Below are positions 25,231 through 33,072 of a stretch of DNA of 64,000 nucleotides, piece by piece (the first letter of the stretch is position 1; each line of letters starts with the position of its first letter). Below the pieces are notes generated by a model. It had not been told where the DNA came from. It saw only the letters and a program-made list of their open reading frames with translations, and ran no database searches. Source of the stretch: JACVRW01 sp963808545 (lineage in GTDB: Bacteria > Actinomycetota > Thermoleophilia > Solirubrobacterales > Thermoleophilaceae); the NCBI GenBank assembly GCA_963808545.1, contig CAWEGB010000004.1:4275-68274 (forward strand), written 5' to 3'. A program made the translations under genes and the position numbers.

Positions 25231-26676
25231 TCAGGCCGCGATGAGCACCGGGTCGGCCACGGCCGTCCTCAGGTTGCCGACGAACTGAGAGCCGGGCGCG
25301 CACTGCCCCGCCGGCGCGCCGTCAGGGCGGGCGAGCAAGGCGCCGCCGGCCCGGATGCCCATCGCCGTCGCGCTGATCGAGTCGAGGCTCCTCAATGCCA
25401 GCGGCGGCCCTCCGCGGACGCCGGCTGCCGCCGCCTCCCAGGCGGGCCGTGACTCCGGTCCCGTGAACAGGGTGAGCCCGGGGCCGAGCAGGTCGAGCGT
25501 GGAGACCCGGCCCTCGCCGGCGGCCGTCCAGACGTGCTTGATCCGGCCGCCCAGGTCCGCCTGCAGCTCGTGCTCGGCCTCGCGCGCCGTCCCCCGCGGG
25601 TCGGCCGAGCGCGCCACGTTGTGCTCGGCCACCGGCCGTCGTTCGCTCTCATAGGAGTCGAGCAAGTCCGGTCCGGCCCAGCCGCGCAGCACCCAGGCGA
25701 GCTTCCAGCCGAGGTCGTAGCCGTCGTGGATCGCGGTGTTCATCCCGGTCCCGCCTCGGGGGGTCACACGGTGGGCCGCATCCCCCGCGAGGAGGACGTT
25801 GCCCGCGCGGTAGCTCGATGCCATCTGGGCGGCGAACGAGAACGTGCCGATGCGCTCGATCTGGGGCTCCAGCGCCGGCACGCCCGCACCGACCCGGATG
25901 CGCTCGGCCATGCGTTCCTCGGTGAGCTCCCCCGCGCCGCCGTCCGGCTCGTTCATCGTCGCGTAGAGCCAGCGGTCGCCGCGACCGGCCGGCAGGAAGA
26001 CGCCCTCGGCGTCAGGGTGCGCGATCGCGTAGAGGCCGTAGCGGTGGTGCCCGAGCAACTCGGTCAGCGGCGCCCGAAACAGCGTGCTCACCGCCTCCAT
26101 CAGCCGGTCGGAGCCGTGCATGTCGATCCCCAGCGCCTGTCGCACCATGCTGTGTGCGCCGTCGGCGGCGATCAGGTAGGTCGCTTCGACCACCCGTGAC
26201 CCGCCGTCCGCCGCACCGCTCAGCAGGATCCGGACCCCGTCCGGGCGATGCTCCACCTGCGCGACCTCGGCGCCGAACTCCACGCGACCGGTACCGAGCG
26301 ATCGCACGTGGTCCAGCAAGACGGGCTCGAGGTGGTCCTGAGGAACGCATGCCGGCGCCGTCGGGCTCACCATCGCGGCCTGGGCTTTCGTCGGCAGGCC
26401 GGTCGGTGACCCGTGACCCGACTCGGCCAGCGCAAGTGTTCGGCAATGCCATTGAAGCCACTCGACATCGGTCCCGCCCTCGCGAATCTCCTGCTCGAGG
26501 CCCCAGGAGCGCAGCAGCTCCATCGAGCGCGTGCTGATCGCCGTCGCCCGTGGCAGGGAGGAGAGATCGCTCCGGCGCTCCACGAGCAGGAAGTCGATCC
26601 CCTGCCGAGCGAGCGCGGCGCCCGCGGTCAGCCCGGCCGGGCCGGCCCCCACGATCACCACCGGCACCTCGCTCAC
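25231..26676 (-). CDS. FAD-dependent aromatic-ring hydroxylase type monooxygenase
   Basis: 481 residues from GTG 26676. VPVVIVGAGPAGLTAGAALARQGIDFLLVER is the FAD fold, ADGAHSMVRQALGI the DG motif, and GNVLLAGDAAHRVTPRGGTGMNTAIHDGYDLGWKLAWVL the GD motif, all of class A flavin monooxygenases such as rifampicin, tetracycline or polyketide hydroxylases. C-terminal thioredoxin-like tail as in that group. Overlaps the methyltransferase by 4 bp and is under the PadR site upstream. Probably modifies a phenolic or polyketide-like compound. Confidence 0.88.
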   Translation of the reverse strand: MSEVPVVIVGAGPAGLTAGAALARQGIDFLLVERRSDLSSLPRATAISTRSMELLRSWGLEQEIREGGTDVEWLQWHCRTLALAESGHGSPTGLPTKAQAAMVSPTAPACVPQDHLEPVLLDHVRSLGTGRVEFGAEVAQVEHRPDGVRILLSGAADGGSRVVEATYLIAADGAHSMVRQALGIDMHGSDRLMEAVSTLFRAPLTELLGHHRYGLYAIAHPDAEGVFLPAGRGDRWLYATMNEPDGGAGELTEERMAERIRVGAGVPALEPQIERIGTFSFAAQMASSYRAGNVLLAGDAAHRVTPRGGTGMNTAIHDGYDLGWKLAWVLRGWAGPDLLDSYESERRPVAEHNVARSADPRGTAREAEHELQADLGGRIKHVWTAAGEGRVSTLDLLGPGLTLFTGPESRPAWEAAAAGVRGGPPLALRSLDSISATAMGIRAGGALLARPDGAPAGQCAPGSQFVGNLRTAVADPVLIAA

Positions 26677-27476
26677 GGGGCGCCCGCCACGAGGAAGCGA
26701 AACTCGTTGCGCAGCCGGTAGGAGCCGCGCTCGTCGCGGTGGGGGGCCATCGCGTCGACGATCTGCCGGCCGACCGCGAGCTCCCGTTCGGGCCCCACGA
26801 GCTTCGCGATCCCCGACGGCGCCATCAGGAGGCGGGCGAGCGTCTCGGCATCGGGGTACTCGTAGGCGAAGGTCGCGGTGAACGCATCGGCCGGTGCGAG
26901 CCCCGCCTCTGAGGCGATCTCCTCCAGGACACCGGGGCGCCACAGGGGGGGCTGCGCGGAGGGCGCGGTGGCCGGCTTCGGCATGAAGGGGCGCACCACC
27001 GCCTTCATCGCCTCGATGTCGCAGTGCTCGGGTGGCCCCCACACCTGGGCGACCACGGGCGCACCGGACCTCGCCACCCTGCCCGCCTCGCGCAGCGCGC
27101 CCACCAGGTCGGCGGCGAAGAAGAACGACGTGAAGCCGGTGACCAGGTCGAAGAGGTCGTCCTCGTAGGGGAGAAACTGCATGTCCCCCACGCGCAGGTC
27201 GGCTTCCGGAACACGCTCTGCGGCCAGCTCGAGCAGCGCCTCCGACGCGTCGAGTCCGAATACCCGCGCGCCGCGATCGGCGGCCAGCCGCAGGAAGGCA
27301 CCGGTTCCGCAGCCGATGTCCAGTACGCGCTGTCCGGACTCGAGGCCGACTCGGCCGATCGCCGCTTCGTAGGCCGGGAGCTGTTGCTCCTCGGTGCGAG
27401 CCCAGTCGTCGGGGCGAGCCCCCCAGAGTGGTCCCCAGCGCTCTGCGCTGCCCTGCGTCGAGATGGTGCCTGTCAT
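26673..27476 (-). CDS. class I SAM-dependent methyltransferase
   Basis: 267 residues from ATG 27476 (GAGGAC upstream; GTG 27518 is an alternative but lies in the operator). QRVLDIGCGTGAFLRLAADRGARVFGLDASEALL binds SAM (motifs I-II), DLRVGDMQFLPYEDDLFDLVTGFTSFFFA is motif IV, and REAGRVARSGAPVVAQVWG follows. UbiE/Methyltransf_11 type. Substrate unknown. First gene of the unit with the monooxygenase, divergent from padR, so a tailoring or detoxification pair repressed by PadR is likely. Confidence 0.88.
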   Translation of the reverse strand: MTGTISTQGSAERWGPLWGARPDDWARTEEQQLPAYEAAIGRVGLESGQRVLDIGCGTGAFLRLAADRGARVFGLDASEALLELAAERVPEADLRVGDMQFLPYEDDLFDLVTGFTSFFFAADLVGALREAGRVARSGAPVVAQVWGPPEHCDIEAMKAVVRPFMPKPATAPSAQPPLWRPGVLEEIASEAGLAPADAFTATFAYEYPDAETLARLLMAPSGIAKLVGPERELAVGRQIVDAMAPHRDERGSYRLRNEFRFLVAGAP

Positions 27477-27494
27477 CGTCTGCGTCCTCGCTAA

Positions 27495-27509
27495 ACTACG
27501 GTCCGTAGT
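27495..27509. promoter_or_regulatory. PadR operator 1 (palindrome)
   Basis: Perfect palindrome with arms ACTACGG and CCGTAGT around T. It overlaps TAGTAT (27506-27511), the likely -10 of padR, and TAGTTT on the minus strand (27498-27493), the likely -10 of the methyltransferase. Confidence 0.65.
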
Positions 27510-27517
27510 ATCTAACA

Positions 27518-27530
27518 CTATGGACCATAG
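27518..27530. promoter_or_regulatory. PadR operator 2 (palindrome)
   Basis: Perfect palindrome with arms CTATGG and CCATAG around A, ending 2 bp before the padR ATG at 27533. Its centre is 22 bp (about two helical turns) from that of operator 1, which places both on the same face for cooperative binding by PadR dimers. Confidence 0.65.
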
Positions 27531-27532
27531 CT

Positions 27533-28084
27533 ATGTCAAGCGCTGAGCTCAGCCTGTTCTCGTACGAGATCCTCGGCCTGGTGGGGCGCGAGGGCGCCGG
27601 GGCTCACGACCTGCTGCAGATGGCGCAGCGCGATCGCATGCTCGACTGGGCCGGTGAGAGCCAGTACTACGTCGAGCCCAAGCGCCTGGCCAAGCTCGGC
27701 TATCTCGAGACGCGCACGGAGCCGGGCAAGACGCGGGAGCGGACGGTGTACACGCTCACCGACGCCGGGCTGGAGGCCCTGCGTGACTACGCCGGCACAG
27801 CGGTGACCTTCACCCCGTTCAAGAGCGACGCGCTCGTGCGGCTGCTCATCGCCGACCTCGTCGGCGAGCGGGTGACGCGCGACAGCATGGGCACGCTGCG
27901 CGAGGACATCGCCGACCTGCAGCAGCGGGTGGCCGACGCCGAGGCGCGTAGCGAGGACCTCCCCCACCGGAGCAAATATCTGCTGCTCGCCACCGGCTTC
28001 ATGCAAGCACTGCTCCAGCTGCACCTGCAGCTCGTGGACGACGTGGAGAGCCAGCTCTCCGACGACGCCCCGGAAGCCGCCTAG
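27533..28084 (+). CDS. PadR family transcriptional regulator
   Basis: 183 residues. LSLFSYEILGLVGREGAGAHDLLQMAQR and ESQYYVEPKRLAKLGYLETRTEPGKTRERTVYTLTDAGLEALRDY form the winged helix with the Y-x-x-x-x-L-x-x-x-G-Y-L and T-x-x-G pattern of PadR/Vir-type regulators. The C-terminal half (EDIADLQQRVADAEARSEDLPHR) is the dimerising coiled helix; effector pocket unknown. Likely represses itself and the divergent methyltransferase-monooxygenase pair through the two palindromes. Stop overlaps the convergent gene at 28081 by 4 bp. Confidence 0.88.
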   Translation: MSSAELSLFSYEILGLVGREGAGAHDLLQMAQRDRMLDWAGESQYYVEPKRLAKLGYLETRTEPGKTRERTVYTLTDAGLEALRDYAGTAVTFTPFKSDALVRLLIADLVGERVTRDSMGTLREDIADLQQRVADAEARSEDLPHRSKYLLLATGFMQALLQLHLQLVDDVESQLSDDAPEAA

Positions 28085-28401
28085 CCGCTCGTCCTGTCCA
28101 AGAGCTGCAGCAGGTCGTGGGCCGCCAGCTCGATGTCCTTGTGGCGCCACTCGGCGGCGCGGTACACGCAGGCGATGAGCGCGCTGCGGTGCACCCGGCG
28201 CAGGTCTCCGTAGACGAAGGCGTACCTCGCCTTGGTCTCCTCGGCCGCCCCGTCGGTCAGGCCGATGTGCCAGCTCGCGTAGTCCTCCCACGAGTGGTTC
28301 TCGAGAAAGGCGTTCTCGGCCTCGGCGCCCGGCTGCACGTCGCCCCATTCGCTGTCGAGCACGTACTGACGAGCCTCGATTCGCTCGCGGGCGCGCTTCA
28401 C
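28081..28401 (-). CDS. conserved hypothetical protein
   Basis: 106 residues from GTG 28401. Contains RIEARQYVLDSEWGDVQPGAEAENAFLE, HSWEDYASWHIGLTDGAAEETKARYAFVYGDLRRVHRSALIACVYRAAEWRHKDIELAAHDLLQLLD. I recall close relatives in other Thermoleophilia but no function. Ten more residues (ASYSVNDAA) upstream look conserved, yet no start codon precedes them, so the GTG may be too late or a base is wrong near 28,430. Trp/His/Tyr-rich and soluble; possibly a stress or hydrolase-like small protein. Confidence 0.6.
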   Translation of the reverse strand: MKRARERIEARQYVLDSEWGDVQPGAEAENAFLENHSWEDYASWHIGLTDGAAEETKARYAFVYGDLRRVHRSALIACVYRAAEWRHKDIELAAHDLLQLLDRTSG

Positions 28402-28429
28402 CGCTGCGTCGTTGACCGAATAGGACGCG

Positions 28430-29239
28430 ATGGCCTCATTGTGCCGCTCCGCGCCCGCCGGCGACGCCCGGCTGCAAGAGTTGGCCCGAGTGCCATGGGT
28501 CGAGTCGCACTCGCTCTCCTTCTCCGCCCGCCACGAGTCCAGCCAGCGGTCGGAGGCCGCCGGGGTGCTCGCCGGGCTGGAGGACTTCCGCACGCAGCTC
28601 GACGGACTGTTCGAGTACACCCCGGGCGAGATCGCCGTCATCCTCCACGCCCGCAGTGCCGCGCTCACCCTGGCCCACCCCTGGCTGCCGCTGGCCCGCC
28701 GCGTGAGCGCTCCCGCGGGGCGCAGGTACTTCGCGGGGTGGTTCACCGAGAACGAGATCCACGTGCTGTCGCCGCCGGCCCTCGACGCGCGGGCGTCGAA
28801 GGTCGAGGGCTCGCGCGAGGCGCTGCGGCTGTCGCCCGTGCACGAGTACGCCCACGTGGTGATCGGGGCCAACAGCCCCGACCTGCCGCCGCCGTTCTCG
28901 TACGCGGCCTTCCGGCGCTACGTGCGCTGGGCCTGGCTGTGCGAGGGGGCCGCCACCTGGCTGTCCGGGCAGACCCCCCACCTGCGGCCGGCCATCGTCA
29001 GGCGGCTGCGCGAGGGCGGTCGCCCCGAGTTTCCTCCCGCGCCCGCGGACGCGATGCTCCTCGGTGGCACCATCTTCGACCTGCTCGAACGGGAGGCCGG
29101 CTCCGTCGCCGCGGCGCAGCTGGCGGTGCGCCCGCTCGAGCGCGGTCCCCGCTCACTCCTCGTCGACGCCTTCGGGCGCCAGCTGCCCGGCGTCGAGCGC
29201 GACTGGCGCGACGAGCTCGAGTCGCTGAAGGCGTCCTAG
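28430..29239 (+). CDS. putative zinc metallopeptidase (MA-like HExxH)
   Basis: 269 residues from ATG 28430. Motif SPVHEYAHVVIGANSP near residue 143 is HExxH, and WAWLCEGAATWLSGQ gives the downstream glutamate, as in gluzincin/peptidase MA-like domains. N-terminal part has LDGLFEYTPGEIAVILHARSAALTLA. No signal peptide or membrane helix at this start; a later start at GTG near 28490 is possible. Overlaps the divergent hypothetical's 5' end. Substrate unknown. Confidence 0.7.
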   Translation: MASLCRSAPAGDARLQELARVPWVESHSLSFSARHESSQRSEAAGVLAGLEDFRTQLDGLFEYTPGEIAVILHARSAALTLAHPWLPLARRVSAPAGRRYFAGWFTENEIHVLSPPALDARASKVEGSREALRLSPVHEYAHVVIGANSPDLPPPFSYAAFRRYVRWAWLCEGAATWLSGQTPHLRPAIVRRLREGGRPEFPPAPADAMLLGGTIFDLLEREAGSVAAAQLAVRPLERGPRSLLVDAFGRQLPGVERDWRDELESLKAS

Positions 29240-29243
29240 TGCT

Positions 29244-30374
29244 CTAGAGCCCGAGCGTCTTGGCGATGATGTTCTTCTGGATCTCCGAGGTGCCGCCGTA
29301 GATCGTGGTGACCACGGCGCTGCGCAGGTGGCGCTCCATCGGGTACTCGGTGGCGTACCCGTAGCCGCCCATGATCTGCACGCCCTCGAGGGCACAGCGC
29401 TTGGCCAGCTCGGTGGCCGCGAGCTTGGCCATCGAGGCCTCCTGCGGCAGCATGCGGTTCGGATCCTCGTCGGTGAGTGAGGCCACCCAGCGCACCAAGA
29501 GCCGTACCTGGGCGAGCTCGGTGGCCAGCTCGGCGAAGCGGTGTGAGAGCGCCTGGAAGCTGCCGACGGGGCGGCCGAACTGGCGCCGCTCCTTGGCGTA
29601 GGCGAGCGCGTCGTCGAAGGTCCGCTGAGCGAGCCCCAGGGCGCTCGCGGCCAGGATCGTCCGCTCGTAGTTGAGCCCGGCCATCAGCTGGGTCCAGCCC
29701 GCACCCTCGCCGCCGAGCAGCGCCTCCTCGGGGACGCGGACGCCCTCGAGGTGGATCTCGTTGGTCTCCTCGCCGCCGAGCGTCTTGATCGGGGTGAGGG
29801 TCATCCCGGGCGTGTCGCGCGGCACCAGGATCATCGACATGTCCTCGTGGCGCTCACCGGAGCCGGTGCGGCAGACGATCAGCACGTGGCTCGCCTTGTG
29901 CGCGTAGGAGCACCACATCTTCGCCCCGTCGAGCACCCACTCGCCCTCCTCCAGCCGGGCGCGCGTCTTGAGCGCGGCCACGTCGGAGCCGGCGTCGGGC
30001 TCTGACATCGCGATCGCGAGCGTCCCGCCGGCCACCACGCGGCCGAAGAGGTCGCGCTTCTGGTCCTCGGTGCCGAAGCGGTTGAGCGCCCCCACCACGA
30101 TCAGGGTCACGCCGTAGCCCGCCACCGGGATCTGGCCACGGGCGGTCTCCTCCAGGAACAGCGTGGCGTCCAGGAAGCTCCCCCCGGAGCCGCCGTACTC
30201 CTCCGGGATCTGAAGGCCGTACCAGCCCAGCTCGCCCATGCGTGCCGCGACGGCGTCGTCGTGGCCGTCGTCGCCGGCCTCGAACTTCTCCCGCTCCGCG
30301 AAGTCGCGGATCGCCTCGACAAACGCGCTCTGTTCCTCGGATAGGCCCGTCTGCGATCCCGCGGAGCTGATCAC
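29244..30374 (-). CDS. acyl-CoA dehydrogenase
   Basis: 376 residues from GTG 30374 (4-bp overlap with the upstream gene). N-terminal SEEQSAFVEAIRDFAE, W-Y-G-L-Q-I-P-E-E-Y-G-G-S-G, AIAMSEPDAGSDVAALKTRA, VRVPEEALLGGEGAGW, YAKERRQFGRPVGSFQALSHRFAELA and the C-terminal GGTSEIQKNIIAKTLGL are the complete ACAD signatures, including the M-S/x-E-P-x-A-G-S-D flavin loop. Catalytic Glu is probably in the GYGYATEYPMERHLR block. FAD-dependent oxidation of an acyl-CoA; partner of the next gene. Confidence 0.9.
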   Translation of the reverse strand: MISSAGSQTGLSEEQSAFVEAIRDFAEREKFEAGDDGHDDAVAARMGELGWYGLQIPEEYGGSGGSFLDATLFLEETARGQIPVAGYGVTLIVVGALNRFGTEDQKRDLFGRVVAGGTLAIAMSEPDAGSDVAALKTRARLEEGEWVLDGAKMWCSYAHKASHVLIVCRTGSGERHEDMSMILVPRDTPGMTLTPIKTLGGEETNEIHLEGVRVPEEALLGGEGAGWTQLMAGLNYERTILAASALGLAQRTFDDALAYAKERRQFGRPVGSFQALSHRFAELATELAQVRLLVRWVASLTDEDPNRMLPQEASMAKLAATELAKRCALEGVQIMGGYGYATEYPMERHLRSAVVTTIYGGTSEIQKNIIAKTLGL

Positions 30375-31591
30375 GCCTGAACGGGCTCGCGCGGCTTGAA
30401 GCGATTGAGCTCGCGCACCGCGATGACCATCTTGTGCACCTCGTCGGGCCCGTCGGCCACCCGCAGCCAGCGTCCCTGGCGCCACATCGCGGCCAGCGGC
30501 ACGTCGTCGGACATGCCCAGCGCGCCGTGCACCTGCATGGCCCGGTCGAGCACCGTCTGGTGCATCTGAGCGGCGATCACCTTGATCATCGAGATGTCCT
30601 GGCGCGCGGCGCGCTTGCCCTCGGTGTCCATCCTCCAGGCGGCGTGAAGCACCATCAGGCGCGCGGCGTCGATCTCCATGCGCGACTGGGCGATGAAGTC
30701 CTGCACGAACTGCTTCTCGGCCAGCGGGCCGCCGAAGGCGTCGCGCTCGTGGGCGCGCTTGCACATGAGCTCGAAGGCGCGCTCGGCCGAGCCGATCGCG
30801 CGCATGCAGTGGTGGATCCGTCCGGGGCCGAGGCGGTCCTGCGCGATGGCGAACGCGCCGCCACGCTCTCCGAGCAGGTTGGCGGCTGGCACCCGGCAGT
30901 CCTCATAGAGGACCTCCCAGTGGCCCGGGCCGGCGTCGTGGCCCATCACCGGGACCGGCCGGACGCCCACGAAGCCCGGGGCATCGACGGGCACGATGAT
31001 CATCGAGGCGCGTTTGTGCGGCGGCGCATCGGGGTCGGTCACCACCATCGCGATGGCGAGAGCGGCCCCGTTGTAGCCCGAGGTGAACCACTTGTGCCCG
31101 TTGATGACCCATTCGTCGCCGTCGAGCTCGGCGCTGGAGACCAGACCCGTGGGGTCAGAGCCCGCGGTGTTGGGCTCGGTCATCGAGAAGCAGGAGCGCG
31201 TCTCGCCCTCGAGCAGCGGCGTCAACCACTCGTCGCGCTGCTCGGCGGTGCCGTGCTCGGCGAGGATCTCCATGTTGCCCGTGTCGGGCGCAGAGCAGTT
31301 GAAGACCATCGGCGCCACGCCGCTTCGCCCCATCTGCTCGCAGAGCATCCCGTACTCCCAGTTGAGCAGTCCCGGCCCGAAGCGCTCGTCGGGCATGAAC
31401 AGGTTCCACAGCCCCTCGGCGCGGGCGCGGGCACGGAGATCGACCAGGATCTCGGGATACGGGACGCCGGGGCGGACCTCGCGGTCGAGCGCCTCCATCG
31501 CCTCGGGCTCCACCGGATCCACGTGTTCCTGGGTGAACTCGCGAAGCTGGTCGAGGAGGGTGGCCACGCGGTCCGACGGGGCGAAATCCAT
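30371..31591 (-). CDS. acyl-CoA dehydrogenase (ACAD10/11-like)
   Basis: 406 residues from ATG 31591. LREFTQEHVDPVEPEAMEALDR at the N-terminus, LWNLFMPDERFGPGLLNWEYGMLCEQMGRS, CFSMTEPNTAGSDPTGLVSSAE (flavin loop), INGHKWFTSGYNGAALAIAMVV, GPGRIHHCMRAIGSAERAFELMCKRA and the C-terminal QVHGALGMSDDVPLAAMWRQGRWLRVADGPDEVHKM match the longer ACAD10/11 type, which handles hydroxylated or branched acyl-CoAs. Coupled to the shorter dehydrogenase by GTGA, so the two may form a heteromer. Confidence 0.9.
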   Translation of the reverse strand: MDFAPSDRVATLLDQLREFTQEHVDPVEPEAMEALDREVRPGVPYPEILVDLRARARAEGLWNLFMPDERFGPGLLNWEYGMLCEQMGRSGVAPMVFNCSAPDTGNMEILAEHGTAEQRDEWLTPLLEGETRSCFSMTEPNTAGSDPTGLVSSAELDGDEWVINGHKWFTSGYNGAALAIAMVVTDPDAPPHKRASMIIVPVDAPGFVGVRPVPVMGHDAGPGHWEVLYEDCRVPAANLLGERGGAFAIAQDRLGPGRIHHCMRAIGSAERAFELMCKRAHERDAFGGPLAEKQFVQDFIAQSRMEIDAARLMVLHAAWRMDTEGKRAARQDISMIKVIAAQMHQTVLDRAMQVHGALGMSDDVPLAAMWRQGRWLRVADGPDEVHKMVIAVRELNRFKPREPVQA

Positions 31592-31619
31592 GGCCGCGGA
31601 GCCTACCGGGCGGCCGCCG

Positions 31620-32036
31620 TCAGGCACTCTGGAAGAGCAGCCACAGGACGAGTGCGCCGAGGCCGCCACCCAGCGAGACGACGCCGATGAGGACGAGCGG
31701 GTTGGCTCGCGCCGGCGGGGCGATCTCGCGCGAAGCCAGGCCGACATCCACGAGCAGCTCGTGCGCCGCCACGGCGCCCGCCAGCGGCACCATCACGTCG
31801 CGCGGGCCGGCGGCGAGGAAGTCGGGCACGTCGAAGCCAGCCGTGCGCCGCAGCACGCTCGGCACACCCTCCTCCAGCAGCAGGCCCTGGATGAACTCGG
31901 CCTCCGCCTGGTTTCGCCCGCCCGCGACCCTCACCAGCTCGCCCTCGGTGTAGACGGGGTTGATCTTGCGCGCGCGGCCGTGGGCCTCGTTCAGCGGAGC
32001 CTCGAGGGGCTCGGCCCCCGCGTCGACGAGCGGCAT
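31620..32036 (-). CDS. small membrane protein, DUF2007-like, with upstream zinc-ribbon segment
   Basis: From ATG 32036 the product is 138 residues: GELVRVAGGRNQAEAEFIQGLLLEEGVPSVLRR is a DUF2007-type signal-transducing unit, and ANPLVLIGVVSLGGGLGALVLWLLF is a C-terminal membrane helix. The same frame upstream (32037-32097) encodes CPSCGRAGSPRETFCGSCG, a zinc ribbon whose last cysteine pair adjoins Met1, but no ATG, GTG or TTG precedes it. Either the real start is lost to a base error or initiation is unusual. It begins right after the JAMM gene on the same strand. Confidence 0.6.
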   Translation of the reverse strand: MPLVDAGAEPLEAPLNEAHGRARKINPVYTEGELVRVAGGRNQAEAEFIQGLLLEEGVPSVLRRTAGFDVPDFLAAGPRDVMVPLAGAVAAHELLVDVGLASREIAPPARANPLVLIGVVSLGGGLGALVLWLLFQSA

Positions 32037-32100
32037 ACCGCACGAGCCGCAGAAGGTCTCACGGGGCGATCCCGCGCGGCCGCAGGAGGGGCAGGCGAGC

Positions 32101-32490
32101 TCAGCCGACGACGAGCTCCTCCTCCTCCACGCGTCCGTCGGCGATGCGCCACGCCCGCACCGCCGGGGCGTCGCCGTTCTCGAGCGAGACGATCAGATAC
32201 GTCCAGTGCGGGTAGCTGGCCAGGTTGATGTCGGTCTGGGAGGGCTCGGCCGGACTGCGGGGATGCGAGTGGTAGATGCCGACCTGGAGGCCCTCGTCGT
32301 CGAGCTCGTTGGCCGCGAGCAGGCTCTTGGGATCGAGCGAGTAGCCGTAGGGCGAGTGACGCTCGTTCTCAGCCCGGAACACCTCACGCACCTCGCCGTC
32401 GCGGGCGCTGAGATAGCCGCAGCATTCGTTCGGGGCATCCTCGCGCGCGTGCGCGACGAGCTCGTCCCAGTGGGCCTGCGAGATCCTCAC
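32101..32490 (-). CDS. mec: JAMM/MPN+ metalloprotease, Mec-like (CysO-cysteine hydrolase)
   Basis: 129 residues. Glu22 (APNECCGYL) and H74-x-H76-x8-S84-x2-D87 (YHSHP...SQTD) form the complete JAMM zinc site of MPN+ proteases. Mycobacterium tuberculosis Mec of this size cleaves cysteine from the CysO-cysteine adduct. The window also carries cysM, cysO and moeZ, which supports that role, though they are 2-6 kb away in other transcripts. GTG 32490 is preceded by TAGCCT and 7 nt. Confidence 0.82.
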   Translation of the reverse strand: MRISQAHWDELVAHAREDAPNECCGYLSARDGEVREVFRAENERHSPYGYSLDPKSLLAANELDDEGLQVGIYHSHPRSPAEPSQTDINLASYPHWTYLIVSLENGDAPAVRAWRIADGRVEEEELVVG

Positions 32491-32497
32491 CGGGCGA

Positions 32498-32507
32498 AGG
32501 CTAGTGT
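32498..32507. promoter_or_regulatory. overlapping divergent leaderless promoters (mec-like / ferritin-like)
   Basis: Only 24 bp separate the two starts. TAGTGT (32502-32507) is 7 nt before the ATG at 32515; TAGCCT on the minus strand (32503-32498) is 7 nt before the GTG at 32490. The boxes share the central bases, so both transcripts should begin at or next to their start codons and compete. Confidence 0.5.
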
Positions 32508-32514
32508 GCCGCTC

Positions 32515-33072
32515 ATGCCGGCTTCGCTCACCAGGCGCTCGGCGCTGGGCGCGGGCGCCGTCGCCGCCGGTGCGCTCGCGCTGGAGGCCTGCGGCGGCGG
32601 CGACCCGCCGCCCTCCGGGGGTGCCCGGCCCGGTTCGGGCGCCGCTCTGCTCGGCTCCCTGCTGGCGCTAGAACGGGCGGTGATCGCGGCCTACGGCGTC
32701 GCCGGCGAGGTGATGCGCGGAGGCGCCCGGGCCACCGCTCGCGACATCGGCGAGCAGGAGCGCGAGCATGCTCGCACGCTCGAGCGGCTGATAGCCAGGC
32801 TCGGAGGCGACCCGCCCGCGGGGCGCTCCGCGGAGGAGTACGAGCGCACCTTTCCCCGGGTCCGCTCGCAGGGCGACGCGCTGCGCTTCCTCGAGGATCT
32901 GGAGCAGCGCCAGGTGCGCGCCTACCTCGAGGCACTCGCCGAGCTGCCCGAGCTCGATCTGCGCCGGACGGCGGCGGAGATCGGCGCGGCCGAGGGGGCC
33001 CAGCTGGCCGCGGTGCGGGTACTCGACGGCCGGGCGGCCTCCCCCAACGCCTTCGAGACGGGAGCGCTGTGA
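32515..33072 (+). CDS. Tat-exported ferritin-like lipoprotein
   Basis: 185 residues. RRSALGAGAVAAGALALEAC is a twin-arginine signal ending in a lipobox-like LEAC with the lipidated Cys26. The mature part is a four-helix bundle: LLGSLLALERAVIAAYGVAGEV, ARDIGEQEREHARTLERLIARLGG, EDLEQRQVRAYLEALAELP and AAEIGAAEGAQLAAV, with the E and ExxH-type metal ligands (EQEREHA) of ferritin-like DUF4439 domains. Iron binding or oxidative-stress role is inferred. Overlaps the next, related gene by 4 bp. Confidence 0.75.
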   Translation: MPASLTRRSALGAGAVAAGALALEACGGGDPPPSGGARPGSGAALLGSLLALERAVIAAYGVAGEVMRGGARATARDIGEQEREHARTLERLIARLGGDPPAGRSAEEYERTFPRVRSQGDALRFLEDLEQRQVRAYLEALAELPELDLRRTAAEIGAAEGAQLAAVRVLDGRAASPNAFETGAL

